From Gemmatimonas sp. (GTDB lineage: Bacteria; Gemmatimonadota; Gemmatimonadetes; Gemmatimonadales; Gemmatimonadaceae): a stretch of DNA of 64,000 nt. The stretch is taken from positions 115,975 through 179,974 of the forward strand of contig NZ_JAJTHI010000007.1 of assembly GCF_021298855.1 (NCBI RefSeq). Direction: 5' to 3'. Position 1 is the stretch's first letter, and the number at the start of each line of letters is the position of its first letter. Positions 1 through 8,157 of the stretch are shown here, piece after piece. The notes beneath the pieces were generated by a model, which saw nothing but the letters and a program-made list of their open reading frames with translations, searched no databases and was not told the DNA's origin. The position numbers and the translations under genes are program-made.

Positions 1-2366
1 TAGCTGCGCAGTGTAAGCCGGGCATCGACCACCGGGGCAATGCCCACACGCTGCCACTGCGAGCCATCGGTGCGGCGCAGTTCTGCCGCGGGCACCCCCA
101 ACACGAGCCCGCCGGGGAGCGGCACGTCCACGGCCTCGGCGGGGGATCCGGCCGTGGCACTGCCCACGAACGTGATCTCCGTCGTGGCCTCCAGGGCGAG
201 CGCCAGGCGCTCCATGGCCCCGGCCGTCCGCTCGTCCACGAGCGCGACAAGCCGGCCACGATACTGTCCGGTGGTATCGCCACGCGACACGCGCGAACGC
301 ACTTCCCGTTCGTCGGGGCACTGGGCTGTCTGCTCGCGTAGTGACTCGGCCAGGCAGGGTACCGACTGGTACCGGTGCAGTTCACGCGCCACCACCGCCA
401 CCGGTCGCGTGCGCACCGCACGCAGCACGGCAGCGGCCACCATGCTGCTGTCGGCGAGTGTCCCGCGCAGGTCCAGCACCCACGCGCGCGCGCTGCGGTG
501 CCGGTCGAGTTCGGCCTGCACCGTCTGTTCGGTGAGGCGATTCACATCGAGATAGGCGACGCCGCCGCTCAGCGCGATCGATGCCGGCTGCCACGGCCGT
601 TCCACCTGGGGGAGCAGCGCCATCGTCTCGACCCGGCGCGGCACCGCAAGCTGCCGCTCACGCCCCGTGACGTCGCGCAACCGCACCAGCGACGCGCCCA
701 CGGCGCCGCGGGGCAGCAGTGTCATGAGGAGATGCTGCCGTGACCAATCGTTGGGGGCGCTCACCGCGCGGCGGCGCTCCTGCAGCCAGGCGGGTAGCGG
801 GAAGCCGTCCACCGCCGTGAGTTCCTGCCCCACGCGAATGTCGAGGGCCCGCGCTTCCTCGGTGCTGACCACGTCGGTCACCACGGCCCGTCCATCCGCC
901 CAGCGCACGCGAAAGGGCAAGGTGGCCACGCCGCGCACGCTGTCCACGGTCGCTCCGCGCAGCGTGACCTGCGCATCGTCGAAGGCACTCACGAACGAGA
1001 GCAGCGCCGCGGCGTACTCGGTCGCGTAGCGGGCCGACTCGAGGCGCGGTAGGGCGCGTTCGAACACGGCATCAATGTCGTCGTCGTAGAGGTCACGATG
1101 TGCATGGCGGGCGCGCATGGCACTCCACACCCGCGCGCCGGCCAGCACGCGCGACCCCATGAATGGGTAGGGGTCGCTGTCGTAATAGCCGGGCAGCGCC
1201 GCGCGCGGCCGCACGCGGGCCAACCGGGAGGCGCGCACGAAACGTCCGCTGCGCAGCATGCCGAGGGCCACGCGCAGGGCGGGCGCGCTATCGGCGGGCG
1301 CTGCAGCGCGCGACACCACGGTATCGGCCACCAGGCCGCCGCTGCCGTCGGCGTGCAGCAACTCCCCGGTGCGCAGGCGTACCACCAGCCCCGCCCCAAT
1401 GGGCACACGCACGCTGGGGGCCAGCGCGTCATCGCGCACCCCCTGCTCCGCGACGAGCGTCGCCCGCCCCGTGGCGATCAACCCCAGCACGGCGCGCGGC
1501 ATGACCGTGTGCTCGTTGGCGAGCACCACGACGCGGCGCGCCGCCGCATCGGCCGGGCTGATGAGCGCCCCATCACGCCCGAGCCACGAATCGTCAAACG
1601 ACCACCGGCCCGCGTCGTCGCGCGCGCCACCCACCCGGCGCACTCGCAGGCCGCTCATCGTGAAGGGCACCGATGCCAGGCGCTCGGCCAGCTGCGTGCG
1701 CGCCACGAACGCCTCCACGCTGTCGGTGTGTGCGCCCGGCGCGCTCGCCCGCAGATCGAGCACCACGCGCGAGGGCACGCTGGCCAGCGCCTGCCGTACC
1801 CCCACCGCCGCGCTCTCCTCGTAGCGCCACGCCGAGGGCAGCTGCAACACGAGGATGCTGTCGCGCGTCCGCTCGGCATTCGCCACGGTGACCACCGGGC
1901 CGGGGGCTGCGGGCACGTCGGCACTGTCACGTTCCACGCGCGTCAGTGGATCGCCAAGCGACGCCAGAAAGCGGGTGTAGGCCAGCGCCAGCTGGTCGGC
2001 ATCGGTGGCGCGCCGCACGAGCGTGACGGCACGGATGAACGCCGAGTCGAGCGGCGCCCCGCGCACCGCCACTGCCGGGTGATGCAGCGACGCCAGATGC
2101 CACACGTAGGCCAGACGCAGCAGCCGCGCCCCTCCTGCCGAATCGGAGGCGACAGCGGCCGGCTCGGGATCGTCTGGGGCCGGTGGCAGCGCAGCGCCTG
2201 CGGCCAGGGGATCGACGTCGCGCAGGATGGTGCCCACCGGGACCGGCGCCGGTTGCACCGGAATGCAGGCGAGCAGGCCCCCGGCGGTGGTCGCCGCCAG
2301 AACCGCAGCGACAACGGCGCGACGGGTGCCCGAAAGGTGCGGGGAACGCGTCATATTTCGCGGCAT
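1..2366 (-). CDS. S41-family (tail-specific protease-like) lipoprotein, probable pseudoenzyme, C-terminus cut by window edge
   Basis: The frame is open for 788 codons from ATG 2366 to the window edge, so the C-terminus may lie just outside (the last two bases are TA). The N-terminus has basic residues, a hydrophobic stretch and a lipobox (GGLLAC, Cys34), so an exported lipoprotein is likely. The C-terminal part has the S41 fold signature: GxVAYLDVNxL-like strand, WVLDLRG, LVALVDERT, and the terminal GSQWQRVGIAP. In active S41 enzymes the serine lies in a SASASE-like motif and the lysine in FGKG; here these read TAGAME (residues 714-719) and TAGSPA, so both catalytic residues appear lost. A second, degenerate S41-like half lies in residues 100-400. 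It may be a scaffold or binding protein instead of a protease. Alternative start at 2354 (MTRSPH). Confidence 0.72.
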   Translation of the reverse strand, partial: MPRNMTRSPHLSGTRRAVVAAVLAATTAGGLLACIPVQPAPVPVGTILRDVDPLAAGAALPPAPDDPEPAAVASDSAGGARLLRLAYVWHLASLHHPAVAVRGAPLDSAFIRAVTLVRRATDADQLALAYTRFLASLGDPLTRVERDSADVPAAPGPVVTVANAERTRDSILVLQLPSAWRYEESAAVGVRQALASVPSRVVLDLRASAPGAHTDSVEAFVARTQLAERLASVPFTMSGLRVRRVGGARDDAGRWSFDDSWLGRDGALISPADAAARRVVVLANEHTVMPRAVLGLIATGRATLVAEQGVRDDALAPSVRVPIGAGLVVRLRTGELLHADGSGGLVADTVVSRAAAPADSAPALRVALGMLRSGRFVRASRLARVRPRAALPGYYDSDPYPFMGSRVLAGARVWSAMRARHAHRDLYDDDIDAVFERALPRLESARYATEYAAALLSFVSAFDDAQVTLRGATVDSVRGVATLPFRVRWADGRAVVTDVVSTEEARALDIRVGQELTAVDGFPLPAWLQERRRAVSAPNDWSRQHLLMTLLPRGAVGASLVRLRDVTGRERQLAVPRRVETMALLPQVERPWQPASIALSGGVAYLDVNRLTEQTVQAELDRHRSARAWVLDLRGTLADSSMVAAAVLRAVRTRPVAVVARELHRYQSVPCLAESLREQTAQCPDEREVRSRVSRGDTTGQYRGRLVALVDERTAGAMERLALALEATTEITFVGSATAGSPAEAVDVPLPGGLVLGVPAAELRRTDGSQWQRVGIAPVVDARLTLRS

Positions 2367-2424
2367 GGTGACGGCATACCGGGAAGATAGCCGTCGCAAT
2401 CCCCCGTTCCGAGTGCGCCACCGC

Positions 2425-3627
2425 ATGACTGCACCTACGGCCGACCATCACCACGTCACCACACGTCTGTATTACGACGATGCGCGGCTGGCGCGATTCA
2501 GCGCGACCGTCACCGCCGTGGCCGAGGAGGGAACGGTGGTGTACCTCGACCGCACGGCCTTCTACCCGACCTCCGGCGGACAGCCGCACGACGTGGGGAC
2601 GCTGGCCGACGTGGCCGTCGTAGATGTCATCGACGAGGAAACGCGCGTTGCGCACCGCCTGGCGCAGCCCTTGGGACTCCCGCTGGGGGCCATGGTGGTG
2701 GGCCACGTGGACACGGAGCGGCGGCTGGATCACATGCAGCAGCATACCGCCCAGCATCTGTTGTCCGCGCTGTTGGCCGATGAATACGGATGGGCGACGG
2801 TGAGCGTGCACTTTGGCGATCTGGCCTCGACGGTGGATGTGGCGTGCGCCGAGGGCATCGGGGCCGCACAGCTGGCCCGCATCGAGCAGCGGGTCAATGC
2901 GCTGTTGCGCGCGCAACACGCCGTCCAGGTGAACTACGAGGAGGCAGCCACGGCTACCGGTTTGCGCAAGGCCAGTGACCGGGACGGCACGTTGCGCATC
3001 ATCACCATTGCGGGCCTCGACCGCAGCGCCTGCGGCGGGACGCATCTCGCGAACACCGCCGAAATTGGCGCCATTCTGCTGCGCGGTGCCGAACGGACCC
3101 GCGGTCACACGCGCATCGAGTTCCTGGCGGGCGATCGCGTCCTGCGGCGGGCCCATGGCGATGCGGCGTTGCTGACCCGTGCGGCGCGCCCGTTGTCAGC
3201 CGCGCCAGGCGATCTTCCGGCGCTCGTCGAGCAGCAGGTGGCACGCCTGGCCGAGCTCGAGCGCGACCGCAAGCGCCTGCTGGCGGAACTGGCGGGGCAC
3301 GAAGCCGAGGCGCTGTGGCAGAACAGCGCGGTCGATGCGCATGGTGTGCGGCGCGTGCGCCATCGCGTGGCCGGCGCGGTGAAGGATGCCGAGCCGCTGG
3401 TCCAGCAGCTGCTGTCGCGGGGGCCGTGCGTAGTGCTTGTTGCCAACGACGCCACCGGTGCCGTGTTGCTCGGCGCCTCGCCGGACGCGTCGCTCGACGC
3501 GGGGCAGACGCTGCGCGCCGCGCTGCAGCATGCGGGGGGGCGCGGCGGCGGGTCCCCACGACTCGCCCAGGGCGCGCTCCCCGACGCCGCCGCCCTTCCC
3601 GCCCTTGCCACGGCGCTCGGTTTCTGA
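2425..3627 (+). CDS. AlaX-type alanyl-tRNA editing protein (long form with DHHA1-like C-terminus)
   Basis: 400 residues, begun at ATG 2425 because homology to the editing domain begins a few residues later (YYDDARLARFSATV). The protein resembles the editing half of alanyl-tRNA synthetase without the aminoacylation core. Zinc-site motifs are present: HTAQH (about residues 109-113) and CGGTHLANTAEIG (about residues 197-209). The segment after residue 250 is a coiled-coil followed by a DHHA1-like domain ending in a glycine-rich GGRGGGSPRLAQG. Known role of the family: hydrolysis of Ser- or Gly-mischarged tRNA-Ala in the cytoplasm. It opens divergently from the S41 lipoprotein (58 bp between starts) and is followed 25 bp later by the DinB gene. 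Confidence 0.9.
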   Translation: MTAPTADHHHVTTRLYYDDARLARFSATVTAVAEEGTVVYLDRTAFYPTSGGQPHDVGTLADVAVVDVIDEETRVAHRLAQPLGLPLGAMVVGHVDTERRLDHMQQHTAQHLLSALLADEYGWATVSVHFGDLASTVDVACAEGIGAAQLARIEQRVNALLRAQHAVQVNYEEAATATGLRKASDRDGTLRIITIAGLDRSACGGTHLANTAEIGAILLRGAERTRGHTRIEFLAGDRVLRRAHGDAALLTRAARPLSAAPGDLPALVEQQVARLAELERDRKRLLAELAGHEAEALWQNSAVDAHGVRRVRHRVAGAVKDAEPLVQQLLSRGPCVVLVANDATGAVLLGASPDASLDAGQTLRAALQHAGGRGGGSPRLAQGALPDAAALPALATALGF

Positions 3628-3652
3628 TTTCTCCCTTCACCTCGTGACAATC

Positions 3653-4201
3653 ATGCCGACCGATATCTTCCGCCCCGGCGACGACGAATTCGCCCCCTAC
3701 TATGCCGGGTACATCGACCAGGCCGCCCGCACCATGGCGGCGCGTGGCTTGAGCCACGTGGTGCAGCTGCTCGAGGCGCAGCGCACCGAATGTGAGACAC
3801 TCCTGGGCACGGTCCCGGAGGAGCGGGCGGCGTATCGCTACGCCCCCGGCAAGTGGACGCTCGCCGAGTCGCTCGTCCACGTCATCGATACCGAGCGCGT
3901 CTTCGCCTATCGTCTGCTGCGCATTGCGCGCGGCGACAGCACGCCGCTTCCCGGGTTCGAGCAGGACGACTGGGTCCCCGCCAGCCGCGCTGGCCAGCGG
4001 ACCCTCGCCAGTATCGCGCGCGAGCTGGGGGCGGTACGCACGGCCACGTTGGAGCTGGTGAAGTCCCTGGACGCGGAGGCGTTGGCGCAGCGCGGGGTGG
4101 CCAGTGGCAAGGGCGTGTCGGCGCGGGCACTCGTCTGGATGATGGCCGGGCACCTGGCGCACCACCTCACGCTGACGCGGGAACAGTACCTCGCGTCGTA
4201 G
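3653..4201 (+). CDS. DinB-family (four-helix bundle) protein
   Basis: 182 residues from ATG 3653; GTG at 3644 is an alternative. The DinB/YfiT-like fold is suggested by the W-T-hydrophobic pattern YAPGKWTLAESLVHVIDTE around residues 63-81 and by HLAHHLT near residue 166. Together these supply the three histidines that bind a metal in DinB-like proteins. Members act as small-molecule thiol transferases or metal-dependent hydrolases, mostly with unknown substrates. Begins 25 bp after the AlaX-like gene and probably shares its transcript. Confidence 0.85.
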   Translation: MPTDIFRPGDDEFAPYYAGYIDQAARTMAARGLSHVVQLLEAQRTECETLLGTVPEERAAYRYAPGKWTLAESLVHVIDTERVFAYRLLRIARGDSTPLPGFEQDDWVPASRAGQRTLASIARELGAVRTATLELVKSLDAEALAQRGVASGKGVSARALVWMMAGHLAHHLTLTREQYLAS

Positions 4202-4232
4202 GGGGTGCGCGCGCGGGGCGCGCGCGGTTGGC

Positions 4233-4322
4233 AAGGTAGGGCGCAGGGGGAAGGCATCAGGGGGACGGGGGTGGATGGCTTCCCTCTTCCCCCTGACTTT
4301 CGTCCCCCTGCGTCCTGCCTTG
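4233..4322. repeat. Imperfect inverted repeat / hairpin in the 227-bp gap before tkt
   Basis: The left arm (AGGTAGGGCGCAGGGGGA, then a second AGGGGGA block) is mirrored by AGGCAGGACGCAGGGGGA on the opposite strand, with TCAGGGGGA and GGAAG blocks also paired. It could be a terminator for the upstream pair or a dispersed palindromic element. No gene is seen in the remaining part of this gap; a GGAG at 4418-4421 serves tkt. Confidence 0.55.
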
Positions 4323-4428
4323 TCAACAATGGCGCGCCACCAGCGCGCCGCACCTCCCCAAATCGGCTAGATTTCAGGGCTGTGGCGCACCGCCCGCGCC
4401 CCCCTCGCCGAACTTTCCGGAGCGATCC

Positions 4429-6456
4429 GTGTCCGCTGTGTCACCCCTTCTTGCTTCCGCGTCACCCGAGACGGTGCGTCTCGCGATCGACACTGTGCGC
4501 ACCCTCGCCATGGACGCGGTGCAGGCCGCGGAGTCGGGGCACCCCGGCACGCCCATGGCGCTGGCGCCGCTCGCCTACGCACTGTACGCCACCCACCTGC
4601 GGCACGATCCGGCTGCGCCGGCCTGGGTCGACCGCGACCGGTTCGTGCTGTCGGTGGGCCACGCCTCGATGCTGCTGTACGGCTCGCTGCATCTCGCCGG
4701 CTATGACCTCCCGCTCGAGGAGATCCGCAACTTCCGCCAGTGGGAGAGTCTCACGCCCGGGCACCCCGAAGTGCACCACACCAAGGGCGTGGAAACGACC
4801 ACCGGCCCGCTCGGGCAGGGTATTGCCAATGCCGTGGGCTTTGCGGTCGCCGAGGCGAGCCTGGCAGCCACGTTCAATCGCCCCGGCCACCAGATCGTCG
4901 ACCATTACACGTACTTCATTGCCGGTGACGGCTGCCTCATGGAGGGCATCTCGCACGAAGCGGCAAGCTTTGCGGGGCATATGAAGCTCGGCAAGCTCAT
5001 CGGCTTCTTCGACGACAACGGCATCACCATCGACGGCAGCACGGCGCTCACCTGCAGCGACGACGCGGCACAGCGCTTCGCGGCGTACGGGTGGCAGGTC
5101 CTGCAGGTGGACGATGTGAACGACCTCGCCGCCATCGATGCGGCCATTGCCGAGGCCAAGGCGGATACCGAGCGCCCCACGCTCATCATCACCAAGACGC
5201 ACATCGGCTTCGGTTCGCCCAACCGGCAGGACTCGGCCAAGGCGCACGGCGAGCCGCTGGGCAAGGACGAGATTGCGCTCACCAAGGCCGCCTATGGGTG
5301 GCCGTCCACGGAACCGTTCTTCGTGCCCGCCGACGCGCTGGCGCACTGGCGGGAGGCCGCGGCGCAGCGCGCCGCCACCCACACCGAATGGAAGCATACG
5401 TGGCAGGCGTATGAAGCCGCGCACCCGGAGCTGGCGAGGGAATTCGAACGCCGCATGAAGGGGGAGCTGCCGCCGCAGCTGGAGCAGGCGTTCCCGGTGT
5501 TCGATGCCAAGAGCGGTGCCGTGGCCAGTCGCGCCGCGAGCGGCGCGGTGATCAACGCCATCGCCGGTGTGGTGCCCGAACTGCTGGGTGGCAGTGCCGA
5601 CCTTACCGGTTCCAATCTCACCAATGTGAAGGGGGCGCAGCCGTTCAGCGCCGCGCAGCGCGACGGACGCAACTTCCATTTCGGCATCCGCGAACACGCC
5701 ATGGGCGCGATCATGAATGGCATGGGGCTGCACGGCGGGGTGATTCCGTACGGCGGCACCTTCCTCGTGTTCAGCGACTACATGCGCCCCGCCATCCGCC
5801 TCGCCGCCCTCATGGGCGTGCAGGCGATCTACGTCTTCACGCACGACTCCATCGGGTTGGGCGAAGACGGGCCCACCCACCAGCCCATCGAGCACCTGGC
5901 GGCACTCCGGTGCATTCCCAACCTCCTGGTCCTGCGCCCCGCCGATGCCGACGAAGTGAGCGAGGCGTGGCGTACGGCGCTGCACCATCGGTCGGGGCCG
6001 TCGGCCATCGTGCTTACCCGCCAGAAGCTTGCGTATTTCGGGGAACCGGCGCGCGCCCGTGACGGGGTGAAGCAGGGGGCCTACATCGTGGCTGACGCGG
6101 CGGGTCACGTCCCGCATGTGGTGCTGCTGGCCAGCGGCTCGGAGGTGGACGTGGCACTCACGGCACGCGAGCAGCTGTCGGGACATGGCGTGCGCGCGCG
6201 GGTGGTGAGCTGCACCAGTCTCGAGCGCTTTGCGCAGCAGCCCGTGGAGTACCGCCATCATGTGCTCCCCACCGGCGTGCCGCGCGTGGCGGTGGAGGCC
6301 GCGCACCCCATGAGCTGGTACCGCTGGGTGGGTGACCACGGGGCCATTGTCGGCATCGAGTCGTTCGGCGCCAGCGCGCCCGCTCCGGTGCTCTTCGAGA
6401 AGTTCGGCATCAGCGCCGACCGCGTGGTGCAGGCAGCCCGCACCGTGCTCGCCTGA
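4429..6456 (+). CDS. tkt: Transketolase
   Basis: 675 residues, usual length for bacterial transketolase, starting at GTG 4429 with GGAG seven bases upstream. It carries the N-terminal ESGHPGTPM, the thiamine-diphosphate motif GDGCLMEGISHEAASFAGH with the downstream DDNGITIDG, the pyrimidine-domain GIREHAMGAIMNGM and the substrate/phosphate-site TFLVFSDYMRPAIRLAAL followed by HDSIGLGEDGPTHQPIEHL. Catalyses two-carbon transfer in the cytosolic pentose phosphate and Calvin-type pathways. It is monocistronic: an inverted repeat lies upstream and a strong hairpin terminator downstream. Confidence 0.98.
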   Translation: MSAVSPLLASASPETVRLAIDTVRTLAMDAVQAAESGHPGTPMALAPLAYALYATHLRHDPAAPAWVDRDRFVLSVGHASMLLYGSLHLAGYDLPLEEIRNFRQWESLTPGHPEVHHTKGVETTTGPLGQGIANAVGFAVAEASLAATFNRPGHQIVDHYTYFIAGDGCLMEGISHEAASFAGHMKLGKLIGFFDDNGITIDGSTALTCSDDAAQRFAAYGWQVLQVDDVNDLAAIDAAIAEAKADTERPTLIITKTHIGFGSPNRQDSAKAHGEPLGKDEIALTKAAYGWPSTEPFFVPADALAHWREAAAQRAATHTEWKHTWQAYEAAHPELAREFERRMKGELPPQLEQAFPVFDAKSGAVASRAASGAVINAIAGVVPELLGGSADLTGSNLTNVKGAQPFSAAQRDGRNFHFGIREHAMGAIMNGMGLHGGVIPYGGTFLVFSDYMRPAIRLAALMGVQAIYVFTHDSIGLGEDGPTHQPIEHLAALRCIPNLLVLRPADADEVSEAWRTALHHRSGPSAIVLTRQKLAYFGEPARARDGVKQGAYIVADAAGHVPHVVLLASGSEVDVALTAREQLSGHGVRARVVSCTSLERFAQQPVEYRHHVLPTGVPRVAVEAAHPMSWYRWVGDHGAIVGIESFGASAPAPVLFEKFGISADRVVQAARTVLA

Positions 6457-6485
6457 TTCGCCGCGCGCATCCGGTCACGACGACA

Positions 6486-6514
6486 AACGGCCACGACGGA
6501 GCGTCGTGGCCGTT
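6486..6514. terminator. Bidirectional terminator hairpin between tkt and the SusD gene
   Basis: Perfect 12-bp stem AACGGCCACGAC / GTCGTGGCCGTT around a 5-base loop GGAGC, flanked by AAA on the left. It lies between two convergent genes and can end both. Confidence 0.85.
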
Positions 6515-6538
6515 CGACCGGGTTGCGGCGCTGGCGGG

Positions 6539-8140
6539 TCAGCCCGGACAGCGCGCGAGCCCTGCCACCGGGCACCGCTCCGGATCGCGGGGCGGGGCAC
6601 TCCCCTGTCCACCGGGTCCGCCGAAGGTGTACAGCGGCAGCTGGAGTGTCTGAAGCTCACGGCCGGGAATGGGAAGATGCACCGGCGTGTTCTCGGGAAG
6701 CGTCTGCCATCCGCGCGCATCGAGGAAGGCAATGACCCCGTTCATGCCGAGCCCCTCGATGCCCTTTTCGTAGCGGAGCGCATCCCAGAGGCTGCCACAG
6801 GCGCCGCTTTCCTTGCGCGGCACGCACCCGGGCTCGTTTGGCGGTCCCTCCACGGTGACCGGCGGTAGTTCGCCGTTGGCAATGCGCGTCTTGTTGATGA
6901 GGGGCACCGCCTCCGCCGCACGCCCGAGGCGAATGAGCGCTTCGGCCTTGAGCAGGTCCATCTCGGCCACGCTCATGGCGAGCTGCGGGCCGGTCTGCCA
7001 CGTGAGGTCCACACCGCTGCGACGGAAGAAATAGTGCGACCAGCGGAAGGTGCCACGGTCGGCCGCGAAGATGTTGTTGAGGTTGTACCCCACATACTTG
7101 CCGGGCGACGCCGGCCCCGTTGTGCCCTGAATGCGACGGTCACGGGTGCGCATCTGGAACGGCAGGCGGTTGTCGTTGGGGGTGGCCACCCAATTCACCC
7201 ACCCGTTGGTGGAGTCGGCCGGGCCAATGAGCCAGTAGCTGGGCCGGCCGAAGTCGGAGGGGCGCCCCGCCGTGCGTAAACGCGCCACCAGACGCTTCCA
7301 GTCGTCGAAGAACACATCGGGCTGGGCGAGCGGGGCGTAGTCGGTCTGGATGCCGGCGTCCACGCGACGGATGACTTCCGCCCAGTTCACGGCGGCCCGC
7401 TCCGCGCGGGAGCGCGGCGTGTAGACCAGAATGCGCGCCGCGTACGAGTTGGCGAGACGCACGAACTGGTCACGCGTGAGGCTCTGGTACAACCACGCAT
7501 CCGCCGGGAAGGTCATGGACGGCTGTGTCTGCGCCACGGCGATCGCCGAATCGAGCTGCCGGATGGCGAACGCCGACACCTGCCGGTACTCCGTGAACTG
7601 CGGGGTCCGTACGGTGTCGAGCTTCGTGAACTCGTCGATGATCGGCGCCTTGTCGAAATAGAAGCCGATGTGCCCGTACGACACGCCCTGCATGAACTTG
7701 CCCATCGCCTTGGCGCGCGCCGTACGCACGGCGTTCTCGATCACGAGCCCGCGGTTGATCGATCCCACCACGTCGTTCACGGACGAGACGGTACGGAACA
7801 GCTGGAACCATGGTGTTTCGTTCACGAAACGCCGCACGTTCACGGGGCTGTTGTTCCACCCCTGCCGCGGCTCGGCGCTCAGCTCCAGCTGCCCGAAGTC
7901 GGCGAAGCCCGAGGTGATTTCGCGCGCCATGGTGCTGAAGGCCCACGAGGGATAGTCATCGTGTCCCGCCACCGGCCACCAGGTGCGGAATGAGGTGGCC
8001 ACGAAGTTTTCGGTGGTAAGCGGCTGCGCCGTGGCGCGCTCCGCATCGGGGCGATTGGGATTGACCACATCGAGGTCCTGGCAGGACGCCGCAACGAGGA
8101 GCAATCCCACCGGCCAGACGAACTTCTTGAGTGTGTGCAT
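6539..8140 (-). CDS. SusD/RagB-family nutrient-binding outer-membrane lipoprotein (pair 1)
   Basis: 533 residues with signal peptide and lipobox (LLVAASC, Cys20). The SusD fold is indicated by the N-terminal VVNPNRPD segment, the TPR-like helical region and the conserved later pattern SVAEMDLLKAEALIRLGRAAEA followed by a helix with INKTRIANGELP. Proteins of this family cap a SusC barrel and bind the substrate at the surface. It starts 17 bp after the stop of the SusC gene, so it is translated from the same mRNA. The C-terminal GGPGGQGSAPP tail is unusual. Its placement downstream of D-aminoacylase suggests an N-acyl-D-amino acid or D-peptide ligand, which is inference. Confidence 0.92.
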   Translation of the reverse strand: MHTLKKFVWPVGLLLVAASCQDLDVVNPNRPDAERATAQPLTTENFVATSFRTWWPVAGHDDYPSWAFSTMAREITSGFADFGQLELSAEPRQGWNNSPVNVRRFVNETPWFQLFRTVSSVNDVVGSINRGLVIENAVRTARAKAMGKFMQGVSYGHIGFYFDKAPIIDEFTKLDTVRTPQFTEYRQVSAFAIRQLDSAIAVAQTQPSMTFPADAWLYQSLTRDQFVRLANSYAARILVYTPRSRAERAAVNWAEVIRRVDAGIQTDYAPLAQPDVFFDDWKRLVARLRTAGRPSDFGRPSYWLIGPADSTNGWVNWVATPNDNRLPFQMRTRDRRIQGTTGPASPGKYVGYNLNNIFAADRGTFRWSHYFFRRSGVDLTWQTGPQLAMSVAEMDLLKAEALIRLGRAAEAVPLINKTRIANGELPPVTVEGPPNEPGCVPRKESGACGSLWDALRYEKGIEGLGMNGVIAFLDARGWQTLPENTPVHLPIPGRELQTLQLPLYTFGGPGGQGSAPPRDPERCPVAGLARCPG

Positions 8141-8157
8141 GATGAGTCGTGCGCCGG

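Noticed and set aside
4462..6339. 625-codon minus-strand open frame opposite transketolase
   Set aside because: Antisense shadow of a textbook tkt gene.
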